Origin: Desulfobacteraceae bacterium | Lineage (GTDB): Bacteria > Desulfobacterota > Desulfobacteria > Desulfobacterales > UBA5616 | Length of the DNA: 6,459 nt | Reading direction: 5' to 3' | Assembly (NCBI GenBank): GCA_030620375.1 | Contig: JAUXEW010000164.1 | Span: forward strand, 1-6,459 | Shown: piece by piece, positions 1-5,370 of the stretch | Position numbering within the stretch: the stretch's first letter is position 1 | How the letters are laid out: each line of letters starts with the position of its first letter | Position numbers and translations under genes: made by a program | Notes under the pieces: model-generated | Databases searched by the model: none | The model's input: only the letters and a program-made list of their open reading frames with translations | Told to the model about the DNA's origin: nothing

Positions 1-1148
1 ATTTGGATATGTCCGCGTTTATGAACGGGTTGGTTTATGGGACTGATGATTTTCTGGTCTGCGGCAAGCGGCGGGACATCCTTGAGGTTTTCGGCCAGCG
101 TTTTGCTGGTCACCGTCAGACAGTCGCCCTGCAGCAGACCCTCATCGAGCAGGTATTTCATTAAGGCCGGAATACCGCCGACACGGTCTAAGTCTTCCTG
201 AACATAGCTGCCGCTTGGCTTCATATCGGCCAGCAGCGGAATTCGATCGCTGATTCGCTGGAAGTCATCGATGGTCAGGGGAACATCCACCGAACGTGCC
301 ATGGCGATCAGATGCAGCACGGCGTTGGTGGATCCGCCCAGGACTGTGATTACAACCATTGCATTTTCAAATGCCTGACGGGTCATGATATCCCGCGGTT
401 TGATGTCCTCTTCCAACAATCGCCGGATGGCTGATCCGACCCGGGCACATTCGGCGAGTTTCCGGGAGGATTCAGCCGGAAGACTGGCGCTATAGGGCAG
501 CGACATTCCCATGGCTTCAATGGCTGAGGCCATTGTATTGGCGGTGTACATGCCACCGCAGGCCCCGGCACCCGGGCAACTTTTTTTGACGATGGCCTGG
601 CGGCGCTGCTCGTCGATGGATCCGGCAATATATTCGCCGTAACTTTGAAAAGCAGAAATTATGTCCAGTTTTGCATCCCCAAGCCGGCCGGCACGAATGG
701 TGCCGCCGTAAACCATCAATGACGGCCGGTTGATCCGGCCCATGGCGATCAGGCACCCGGGCATATTTTTATCACAGCCTGGAAGTGAGATATTGGCGTC
801 ATACCAGTGCGCCTTCATGACCGTTTCGATGGAGTCGGCAATCAGATCGCGGGATTGCAGGGAATAGCTCATGCCTTCGGTACCCATGGATATGCCGTCG
901 CTGACCCCGATCGTATTGAAGCGCAGCCCCACCAGGCCAGCTTCATCAACGCCTTCTTTGACTTTAGCGGACAGCTGGTTCAAGTGCATATTGCAGGTGT
1001 TGCCTTCAAACCATACACTGCTGATGCCCACCTGGGCTTTTTGCATATCAGCATCGGTTAGCCCGACGCCATAAAGCATTGCTTGAGACGCCCCTTGTGA
1101 TTTCACACCGGTGATACGGGAACTGTATTTATTTAATTTTTGAGACAT
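1..1148 (-). CDS. ilvD: Dihydroxy-acid dehydratase, N-terminal part (cut by window edge)
   Basis: The reading frame starts at an ATG at 1148 and stays open to the left edge, giving 382 of the family's usual 550-570 residues; the C-terminus lies outside the window. Dihydroxy-acid dehydratase converts 2,3-dihydroxy-isovalerate and its methylvalerate homologue to the 2-oxo acids in valine, isoleucine and leucine synthesis in the cytoplasm. Visible signatures are SQGASQAMLYG near residue 17, NTCNMHL with Cys52, PGCDKNMPG with Cys125, the MVYGGT stretch, and GACGGMYTANTM with Cys197. Three cysteines at this spacing are those that bind the Fe-S cluster in IlvD/Edd proteins, and a Cys in the first motif fits the [2Fe-2S] type. 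A GGGAAG sequence lies 8 nt before the ATG. The gene is divergent from the OsmC-like gene and has its own promoter. The family assignment is very secure; the [2Fe-2S] subtype is inferred. Confidence 0.96.
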   Translation of the reverse strand, partial: MSQKLNKYSSRITGVKSQGASQAMLYGVGLTDADMQKAQVGISSVWFEGNTCNMHLNQLSAKVKEGVDEAGLVGLRFNTIGVSDGISMGTEGMSYSLQSRDLIADSIETVMKAHWYDANISLPGCDKNMPGCLIAMGRINRPSLMVYGGTIRAGRLGDAKLDIISAFQSYGEYIAGSIDEQRRQAIVKKSCPGAGACGGMYTANTMASAIEAMGMSLPYSASLPAESSRKLAECARVGSAIRRLLEEDIKPRDIMTRQAFENAMVVITVLGGSTNAVLHLIAMARSVDVPLTIDDFQRISDRIPLLADMKPSGSYVQEDLDRVGGIPALMKYLLDEGLLQGDCLTVTSKTLAENLKDVPPLAADQKIISPINQPVHKRGHIQ

Positions 1149-1203
1149 GGGATTTTCTTCCCGCTTTGTGCAACGTTAGGAGTAATGAAATTAGCATTTT
1201 CGA

Positions 1204-1232
1204 TTGAATATTAATTAATTCGGGAATAATGT
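1204..1232 (+). promoter_or_regulatory. Weak candidate promoter for the OsmC-like gene
   Basis: On the plus strand TTGAAT (1204-1209) and TAATGT (1227-1232) are separated by 17 nt. Both hexamers are imperfect. The site would overlap the divergent ilvD promoter almost exactly, so the two could compete for polymerase. A different start closer to 1315 cannot be excluded. Confidence 0.2.
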
Positions 1233-1235
1233 CAA
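1207..1235 (-). promoter_or_regulatory. Sigma70-type promoter for ilvD
   Basis: On the minus strand a perfect -35 hexamer TTGACA (1235-1230) is followed after 16 nt by TAATAT (1213-1208), or after 17 nt by AATATT (1212-1207). Transcription would begin near 1200 and leave a leader of about 50 nt before the ilvD ATG at 1148. I see no leader peptide or attenuator hairpin in that short leader. Confidence 0.5.
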
Positions 1236-1301
1236 CCGTGAAGAAAATATCGTAATTTAGTGGATTGAAGCGACATCGACAGATATTCAACCATCAACTT
1301 A

Positions 1302-1307
1302 AAGGAA
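1302..1307 (+). promoter_or_regulatory. Shine-Dalgarno of the OsmC-like gene
   Basis: The purine run AAGGAA sits 7 nt before the ATG at 1315 and fixes that start codon. Confidence 0.7.
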
Positions 1308-1314
1308 ACCGAAC

Positions 1315-1719
1315 ATGACATTAAAAGCGCAACTCAACTGGACAGATGGAATGCAGTTTATTGCCCGGGCGGGCAAAAGCCCTGCTGTGGTTCTCGACAG
1401 CAGCGAAGGCGGCAGTGGAGCCAGTCCAATGGAAATGGTCTTAATCGGCGTCGCCGGCTGTTCAGCAATTGACGTTATCATGATTCTGGGGAAAAAAAGG
1501 GTCCAGGTAACCGGTTTTGAGGTCAACATCACCGGTGAGCGTGCGGAAGAGTATCCCAAACGCTACACGGACATTCACATCGAGTTTGTTTTGCACGGCA
1601 AAGGTATCAAGCCTAAAGCGGTGGAACAAGCCATTCAGCTTTCTGAAACTAAATACTGTGGGGCCATGGCCTCGCTAAATGCCGATTTTAAAACGACTTA
1701 CCGTATTGTTGATGAGTGA
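1315..1719 (+). CDS. OsmC family protein, YhfA-like
   Basis: This 134-residue cytoplasmic protein has the size and layout of the YhfA branch of the OsmC/Ohr superfamily. An N-terminal beta region (about residues 3-28) leads into the glycine-rich EGGSGASPMEM segment (31-41). The first conserved cysteine, Cys49, lies at the start of a long helix (GVAGCSAIDV). A beta sheet containing FEVNITGERAEEYPKRY follows, and the second conserved cysteine, Cys115, is in KYCGAMASL. In characterised OsmC and Ohr proteins the two cysteines reduce organic hydroperoxides. YhfA-type members keep the cysteines, but their substrate is poorly defined, so peroxidase activity here is inferred. The start is fixed by an AAGGAA sequence 7 nt upstream. 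The gene is divergent from ilvD, stands alone, and its last 22 bp overlap the end of the convergent GH84 gene. Confidence 0.9.
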   Translation: MTLKAQLNWTDGMQFIARAGKSPAVVLDSSEGGSGASPMEMVLIGVAGCSAIDVIMILGKKRVQVTGFEVNITGERAEEYPKRYTDIHIEFVLHGKGIKPKAVEQAIQLSETKYCGAMASLNADFKTTYRIVDE

Positions 1720-4313
1720 ACCCGGATAAATCGGTTTTTTTGTCTATCCCTGAAATTTTTCAATTCCTTCAACAGCGGTTGGTTTTCAGGCAATGCCTGT
1801 GAGATCTCGAGCAAAAGATTATCCAGGCCGTTTAAAAAGCGTTTGCCATTGTTGATATAACTGTCTTTTATGCCTTTAATTTCCATCCGAAGACAGATAC
1901 CATAGATACCATAATAGGCGTCACTGAAGCGGATAAGTTTCTTTGCAACGGCAGGCCCGTATGTTCGGCACAGGACCTTCCACAAAGAGAGTTCCGGGTT
2001 GTAGGCGGCGGTGTTCCATTCATAATCAGCAACCGTCGCGTACTTTATCTTGTAAACTTCACTGTAGGCACTGCCGTTTGTGTACATCTGCCGTCCATGG
2101 TTATATCGTTGAAAATCTTTCGGCTTGTACGTGTCATAGGGTTCAAATAGGTTGCACATCCTCACCTTGCCCGGGTAGTAGGTTGTATACCCCCCATATC
2201 GCTTTGTTTCGAGGTTTCTCGCATACAATGTGTTATCCCAGATCATCGGCCACCTGCCGATAAGCGATTTGTAACGATAGAGATCGGCCATATCAATGGA
2301 CAGAGATCTTATGGTGGGCCCGGTCCAGATGACGGCAATATCCTGAGGGATTTGAAATGTCAGTTCTTTAAAATATATTTCCGCTTTTCCGTCGCTGCGA
2401 TCAATATGTTCATTTGCATACCACGGCGGGCAAAACTCAAAGCGGGTTCCCGGATAATCCGTGTCAATCCATTGCTTCAGTTTATTAATGAGATGTGCCT
2501 GAGCATTTTGAAGATTAACGAACCGTTTTTTATCTTCTAAAGTGTACAGTGAGTAATGATAACGGTTTTTATCGGTATACGGCACAAAATCATCCGATAG
2601 AAGCATAATCGTATCTGCGCCGGCCTCCAGTCCGACCTTGTAGACATCTTGAATCATCTCGAAGCTTTCCGGACTGCTGTGGGTCCATGTGTATCGCAAT
2701 TGATCGCTGAGATTTTCCGCCGATTGCTCCATTGCAAAATGGGAATAAGGGTTTACCATCGCAGCAAGGCTCATCACCCCGCTTTCTCCGAATATTCTGC
2801 CTGCGGCTTTGACGCCCTCTCGATAGAGTGGATCGATCTGATGCCAGTTTTTCTTTGTCCGGTTATAGCCGAAATACACTTTATTCAATTTGTAAAGACT
2901 CATCCGCTCTATGGCATCGAGATCATTTTGCAGCTCTTTTTTATTTTTCCAGTTTTTAAACACATAGGATCGGCCTAAAAAATCAGGATAGTCGATAATG
3001 GTTGCGTTGTGATAGATACATTCATCATTTTCGAAGAGTTGGACAGCGGTGGCGGCTGCATTGAAGTTACCGATGGGTGTTTCTCCCAATAAAAATACGA
3101 CATGACTGTTGCCGACCTGCTCGGCCTTGATGATATAGCCCTGTTGTTTGTCGCCGATGGATTGCAAAGGAAGGTCCGGCTGAACTTCATCATAAAGTCT
3201 GTTCCTGCCGATACTTAAGATCAATTTTGTGCTGAATATGTCATTGAGGTAAAAATCTTTTTCCAACACACGGACTCTCGTGCCGTGGTGGTTTTTGGCA
3301 GAAATAAACTTGTTCAGTACCTTGCTGATTTGTTTTTGCAATATTTTTGCAGCGGTAAGCTCAGCGGGTGCCGGGTTTTCAGGAAGAACAATCACAGGAA
3401 GAAGTGATCCCGGAATCCCGGAATCGTAATAGACAACGTCACTTACCCATTGGAGGCTTTTGGGTGTGGGAATAATTTTTTCTTCCAGGGTGAGTTGTCG
3501 CGCAAAAAATGGTTTAAAACGCTCTAAAGCAGTAAAGTTCCACTTTGAGTAACGATAGTCGATATCGTCCAACCACAGGGTCCCGTTACCTTTTAAACCG
3601 AAAAACAGACGGACAAAGCGGGTCCTGTCAGGGATATCTCCTTCCGAGAACGGATAGTTATAAGACCTTCCTCTCACCCGGCCCCAGGGGAAATCATCAA
3701 TCCGCCAATAATTTGAAAAGGAGTAACTTTTATCGGAGTTGTCGATCAGCGTTCCGGTAATGGGGTTCAAGTATCCCGGATTAACAGGCTCCCGGTGTTC
3801 ATCAAAAAACAATACCTTTATAACAACCGCATCATAGAGTTGGACACCCAACCGGTATTTATTGCTTACAATGTTTTTTAGTCTGATACGATAGGTAAAA
3901 TAGTAATTACCCGGAATCACGGGAATATAACCGCTGATGATCCCTTCCGCTTCATCCAATTCCGCTGCCTTTTTTCTTACAATCTTAACGCTATGCCTGC
4001 CGGCGTTTACTTCTTTCACGACTTTGAGCCCTGATTCCTGTGTGACCCATTCAACGTTTTGACCAGCCTTTTCCCATCCTTTGGGTATGAAGGTGTTTAC
4101 CGGGTCACCTGCTATAACGCTGCCATTTTCAAAAGAGGGATTTATGACAAGATTGCCCTTTTCGAATTGCTCCAGTCGTGTGTCATAGGGGATGCTCAAC
4201 GGATCTGAAGTGGACCATGGAGAAGGTTTGTAAGTTTTTTGGGTCTTCTCGATAGTTGAGCACGCATTTAAAATGAGGATAGAACAGAATAAAGATAAAA
4301 GGACGGGTTTCAT
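1698..4313 (-). CDS. GH84-like glycoside hydrolase lipoprotein (putative beta-N-acetylhexosaminidase)
   Basis: This 871-residue protein has a lipoprotein signal peptide with lipobox LNAC and acylated Cys18; Ser19 favours the outer membrane. Residues 53-256 resemble a carbohydrate-binding jelly roll, opening with LVINPSFENGS and closing with GTLWLDDIDY. Residues 275-440 match the alpha/beta domain that precedes the barrel in GH84/GH20 enzymes. The barrel (441-735) carries the acidic pair Asp574-Asp575 in LLSDDF, where GH84 enzymes keep their substrate-assisted catalytic aspartates. It also has Tyr632 (CPPWY), WTG 663-665, WDN with Asn694, and Asn746 (YTNGSAY). The C-terminus (747-860) matches the GH84 helical region (VADYEWN). 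GH84 enzymes cleave beta-linked GlcNAc from proteins or glycans. Two usual -1 subsite residues look changed: Asn484 for Lys and Arg699 for Asp, so the sugar may differ. The ATG shares one base with the preceding stop. Confidence 0.82.
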   Translation of the reverse strand: MKPVLLSLFCSILILNACSTIEKTQKTYKPSPWSTSDPLSIPYDTRLEQFEKGNLVINPSFENGSVIAGDPVNTFIPKGWEKAGQNVEWVTQESGLKVVKEVNAGRHSVKIVRKKAAELDEAEGIISGYIPVIPGNYYFTYRIRLKNIVSNKYRLGVQLYDAVVIKVLFFDEHREPVNPGYLNPITGTLIDNSDKSYSFSNYWRIDDFPWGRVRGRSYNYPFSEGDIPDRTRFVRLFFGLKGNGTLWLDDIDYRYSKWNFTALERFKPFFARQLTLEEKIIPTPKSLQWVSDVVYYDSGIPGSLLPVIVLPENPAPAELTAAKILQKQISKVLNKFISAKNHHGTRVRVLEKDFYLNDIFSTKLILSIGRNRLYDEVQPDLPLQSIGDKQQGYIIKAEQVGNSHVVFLLGETPIGNFNAAATAVQLFENDECIYHNATIIDYPDFLGRSYVFKNWKNKKELQNDLDAIERMSLYKLNKVYFGYNRTKKNWHQIDPLYREGVKAAGRIFGESGVMSLAAMVNPYSHFAMEQSAENLSDQLRYTWTHSSPESFEMIQDVYKVGLEAGADTIMLLSDDFVPYTDKNRYHYSLYTLEDKKRFVNLQNAQAHLINKLKQWIDTDYPGTRFEFCPPWYANEHIDRSDGKAEIYFKELTFQIPQDIAVIWTGPTIRSLSIDMADLYRYKSLIGRWPMIWDNTLYARNLETKRYGGYTTYYPGKVRMCNLFEPYDTYKPKDFQRYNHGRQMYTNGSAYSEVYKIKYATVADYEWNTAAYNPELSLWKVLCRTYGPAVAKKLIRFSDAYYGIYGICLRMEIKGIKDSYINNGKRFLNGLDNLLLEISQALPENQPLLKELKNFRDRQKNRFIRVHSSTIR
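1719..1741 (+). terminator. Candidate intrinsic terminator after the OsmC-like gene
   Basis: Immediately after the stop codon, AACC (1719-1722) can pair with GGTT (1733-1736). One or two further pairs with bulges close a TAAA loop, and a run of seven T residues (1735-1741) follows. The stem is short and imperfect. The whole element lies inside the 3' coding end of the convergent GH84 gene. Confidence 0.35.
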
Positions 4314-4699
4314 TATCCTGTCTTTGCTGAAAGATTAGACCTGAATTCAAATTCGTAAATCTGGTCACTCAGAAACTCAGCGTCCTCTCTGCCCAGAAGA
4401 CTCAAGTTTACAAATTGAAATTCAAGGAGATTTCTGATAGTCAGGCATCGGTTCTCAAAGCGTCCACTATGGCCAAATCGATTTTTTAAGCTGACACTTC
4501 CATCCTTTTCGACTTTCCACACATCCGTTTTGTAGAGAGATTTCATTCGATAGAGATCTAAAAGGGTGTTATGAAAACTGACATCATCGAGAATGTGAGG
4601 CACTTCCAATTTGTCAAGGATTGCTTTGAGCCTCCGGACTGTTTGTTTGTTAGATTCACTTCTATATTCTCCAATTCTTATCGTACTGAGATCAGGCAT
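4313..4699 (-). CDS. Hypothetical protein, 128 residues, coupled to the GH84 lipoprotein
   Basis: I do not recognise this protein. It begins MPDLSTIRIGEYRSES, has no signal peptide or membrane segment, and looks mixed alpha/beta and cytoplasmic. Residues 19-35 form a basic amphipathic helix (QTVRRLKAILDKL), residues 57-75 contain a charged strand pair (TDVWKVEKDGSVSLKN), and the C-terminal third is an acidic helix (GREDAEFLSDQIYEFE). There is one cysteine and no metal or nucleotide motif. I chose the ATG at 4699 because GGGAG (4712-4708) lies 8 nt before it; the in-frame GTG at 4708 overlaps that Shine-Dalgarno. Its TAA overlaps the ATG of the GH84 lipoprotein by one base, and the preceding small ORF stops 5 nt upstream. 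This points to translational coupling and a shared role with the hydrolase, possibly regulatory. No function is assigned. Confidence 0.75.
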   Translation of the reverse strand: MPDLSTIRIGEYRSESNKQTVRRLKAILDKLEVPHILDDVSFHNTLLDLYRMKSLYKTDVWKVEKDGSVSLKNRFGHSGRFENRCLTIRNLLEFQFVNLSLLGREDAEFLSDQIYEFEFRSNLSAKTG

Positions 4700-4704
4700 A
4701 GTTA

Positions 4705-4815
4705 TCACTCCCGGCGGTAAAATTGTCTACATAAGGTTAGAAAGAGTTCCCGAAGCCTTGGGTAGCATCCCGTGATGCCGTTGCACGTACACCCGAGAAG
4801 CCAGCGTTTTTTCAC
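4705..4815 (-). CDS. Small ORF of 36 codons, Cys- and Leu-containing peptide or leader peptide
   Basis: A GTG start at 4815 follows GGAGGAA (4827-4821) by 5 nt. An in-frame TAG directly precedes the GTG, so this start is the only one possible. The peptide begins MKKRWLLGCTCNGITGCYP, has four cysteines (9, 11, 17, 29) and six leucines, and ends in a basic, aromatic tail (RQFYRRE). The TGA at 4707-4705 lies within the ribosome-binding region of the next gene, 5 nt before its ATG, so termination here would deliver ribosomes to it. It could be a short peptide with a function of its own, a translation-coupling leader, or a peptide substrate for the radical SAM enzyme encoded upstream. I recognise no family. 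Codons 22-32 contain one arm of a long inverted repeat. Its reality rests on the Shine-Dalgarno and spacing only. Confidence 0.5.
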   Translation of the reverse strand: MKKRWLLGCTCNGITGCYPRLRELFLTLCRQFYRRE

Positions 4816-4820
4816 CTAAA

Positions 4821-4827
4821 TTCCTCC
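4821..4827 (-). promoter_or_regulatory. Strong Shine-Dalgarno for the 36-codon ORF
   Basis: GGAGGAA on the minus strand is nearly a full anti-16S match at ideal spacing to the GTG at 4815. Upstream CTCCG (4850-4846) can pair with CGGAG (4828-4824), so a transcript starting upstream of 4850 could sequester the site in a 5-bp hairpin. Confidence 0.55.
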
Positions 4828-4834
4828 GGCTTAT

Positions 4835-4840
4835 ATTATA
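4835..4840 (-). promoter_or_regulatory. Possible -10 element for the small ORF/GH84 operon
   Basis: A perfect TATAAT lies on the minus strand just upstream of the small-ORF Shine-Dalgarno. The expected -35 position at 17-nt spacing reads GAGGCC, which is a poor match; a TTGCGG lies only 11 nt away. If used, it would give a very short leader and probably need an activator. Confidence 0.25.
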
Positions 4841-4908
4841 ACCTTCGGAGACCGCAAGGCCTCACATGGTTTTGTCTGCTGTGTTAGGATTCGGTGAGAA
4901 AAACAGCA

Positions 4909-4932
4909 TTATTTAATTTGAAAATTAATAAT
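4909..4932. repeat. AT-rich palindrome
   Basis: TTAATTT (4913-4919) and AAATTAA (4922-4928) form a perfect 7-bp stem with a 2-nt centre, extendable to about 10 pairs with a single bulge. It has no GC content, so it is unlikely to be a terminator; a protein-binding site or melting region is possible. Confidence 0.4.
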
Positions 4933-5054
4933 AAAAGACAACTCCGGAACTCTTCTAACCTACGAACCAAAACAGTTAGTGCAGTAATTATGCCATATCA
5001 TGTTCTTGCTTATATCTCCTTGAATTATATATAGTTATATTGCGAGTGTTTTTA

Positions 5055-5084
5055 TTGACTTGCTTCCTGAATAGGAAAAATACT
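5055..5084 (+). promoter_or_regulatory. Candidate plus-strand promoter with internal palindrome
   Basis: TTGACT (5055-5060) and AATACT (5079-5084) are 18 nt apart. The spacer contains the perfect inverted repeat TTCCT-GAAT-AGGAA (5064-5077), which is placed like an operator. No convincing gene follows on the plus strand. A transcript would run into a 19-codon ATG ORF without a Shine-Dalgarno (5095-5154), then through the 143-bp inverted-repeat unit, antisense to the radical SAM gene. Confidence 0.3.
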
Positions 5085-5123
5085 AACTAAAGTTATGAAA
5101 AACTTTTCACAGAGCAGCGTTTC

Positions 5124-5148
5124 ATCGGATAATAGCAGAAAATCCGAT
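5124..5148. repeat. Hairpin, 7-bp perfect stem
   Basis: ATCGGAT (5124-5130) pairs perfectly with ATCCGAT (5142-5148) across an 11-nt loop. Neither strand has a T-run after the stem, so this is not a standard intrinsic terminator. Confidence 0.4.
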
Positions 5149-5156
5149 ACATAAAA

Positions 5157-5267
5157 TTAAGGAATCCTGCCTGTCTTCTCTCCGAGCTGTAAATCAATAC
5201 TGTTGGTTATTGGAATATCCGTGGCAATTTGTGGTATGTCGACATGTAATGTGTAGGAGTACTCCAG
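5157..5267 (-). CDS. Doubtful 36-codon ORF with a strong Shine-Dalgarno but a CTG start
   Basis: A near-perfect Shine-Dalgarno, AAAGGAGGAGG (5286-5276), is followed after 8 nt by CTG (5267-5265) and 36 open codons to a TAA. The peptide begins LEYSYTLHVDIPQIATDIP and contains no cysteine. There is no in-frame ATG or GTG near the Shine-Dalgarno; an in-frame TTG lies upstream at 5317-5315 and would place the purine run inside the coding region. The ORF crosses one arm of the 143-bp inverted-repeat unit. CTG starts are rare, so I list it mainly because the ribosome-binding site is otherwise unexplained and because it lies downstream of the radical SAM gene on the same strand. It may well not be translated. 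Confidence 0.18.
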   Translation of the reverse strand: MEYSYTLHVDIPQIATDIPITNSIDLQLGEKTGRIP

Positions 5268-5344
5268 GTAATTAACCTCCTCCTTTGATACAGAGGAAAT
5301 AACTGCTATTACCAACGGCCGTGATTTACAACCTTCTCTCCCAG
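5175..5344. mobile_element. Possible MITE-like element: 143-bp inverted-repeat unit with flanking direct repeats
   Basis: The segment 5188-5210 matches the reverse complement of 5308-5330 at 18 of 23 positions, with perfect ends TGTAAATCA and TGATTTACA. Just outside, CTTCTCTCCGAG (5175-5186) and CTTCTCTCCCAG (5333-5344) form a direct repeat at 11 of 12 positions, as a long target-site duplication would. The interior carries two perfect 10-bp palindromes. There is no transposase inside. Because the direct repeats are pyrimidine-rich they could be coincidental, and the unit could instead be a structured RNA or a two-site operator. Confidence 0.35.
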
Positions 5345-5356
5345 CCGGAAGCCGGC
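5344..5356 (-). terminator. GC-rich stem-loop after the radical SAM gene
   Basis: GCCGG-CTT-CCGGC on the minus strand forms a perfect 5-bp stem 14 nt beyond the radical SAM stop codon. No T-run follows, so it is a weak terminator candidate or a 3'-end stabiliser rather than a classic intrinsic terminator. Confidence 0.3.
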
Positions 5357-5370
5357 CTATCTCCTGTCCT

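Larger units (their letters stand above)
4734..4961. repeat. Long-range inverted repeat, 16-17 bp arms, 228 bp apart end to end
   Basis: AGGTTAGAAAGAGTTCC at 4734-4750 is the reverse complement of GGAACTCTTCTAACCT at 4946-4961 except for one extra A. The arms enclose the start, Shine-Dalgarno and -10 of the small ORF. No convincing target-site duplication flanks them (ACATA on the left, ACGAA on the right). This could be the ends of a small non-autonomous mobile element, or a long-range RNA pairing that frames the operon leader. Confidence 0.6.

Noticed and set aside
383..1074. Several open frames of 67-84 codons on both strands (383-628, 517-756, 807-1061, 871-1074).
   Set aside because: They lie entirely within the ilvD coding sequence in other frames, have no recognisable protein features, and the ilvD frame matches its family along its whole visible length.
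1943..3760. Open frames opposite or out of frame with the GH84 gene (1943-2263, 2352-2540, 2649-2978, 2975-3193, 3545-3760).
   Set aside because: They are shadows: the 871-codon frame has continuous domain and motif support over the same bases.
4183..4368. A 61-codon frame across the junction of the unknown gene and the GH84 gene.
   Set aside because: It overlaps the lipoprotein signal peptide and the upstream gene's end, both better supported in their own frames.
4700..4708. GTG at 4708 as the start of the 128-residue protein.
   Set aside because: That GTG overlaps the GGGAG Shine-Dalgarno, whereas ATG 4699 is 8 nt downstream of it.
4741..4820. Riboswitch on the plus strand, suggested by the GCATC-CCGT-GATGC hairpin and a nearby T6 run.
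   Set aside because: The stem and T-run are not adjacent, no known riboswitch consensus (for example c-di-GMP) fits, and no plus-strand gene follows.
4960..5001. A 13-codon minus-strand ORF beginning MIWHNYCTNCFGS, with AAGGAG upstream.
   Set aside because: The spacing from Shine-Dalgarno to ATG is about 14 nt and the peptide is very short; there is no independent support, though the CxxC is noted.
5188..5330. Integron attC-type recombination site, suggested by GTTGGTT and TTACCAAC.
   Set aside because: The GTT and AAC boxes are in the opposite order to an attC site, and there is no integrase or cassette structure.
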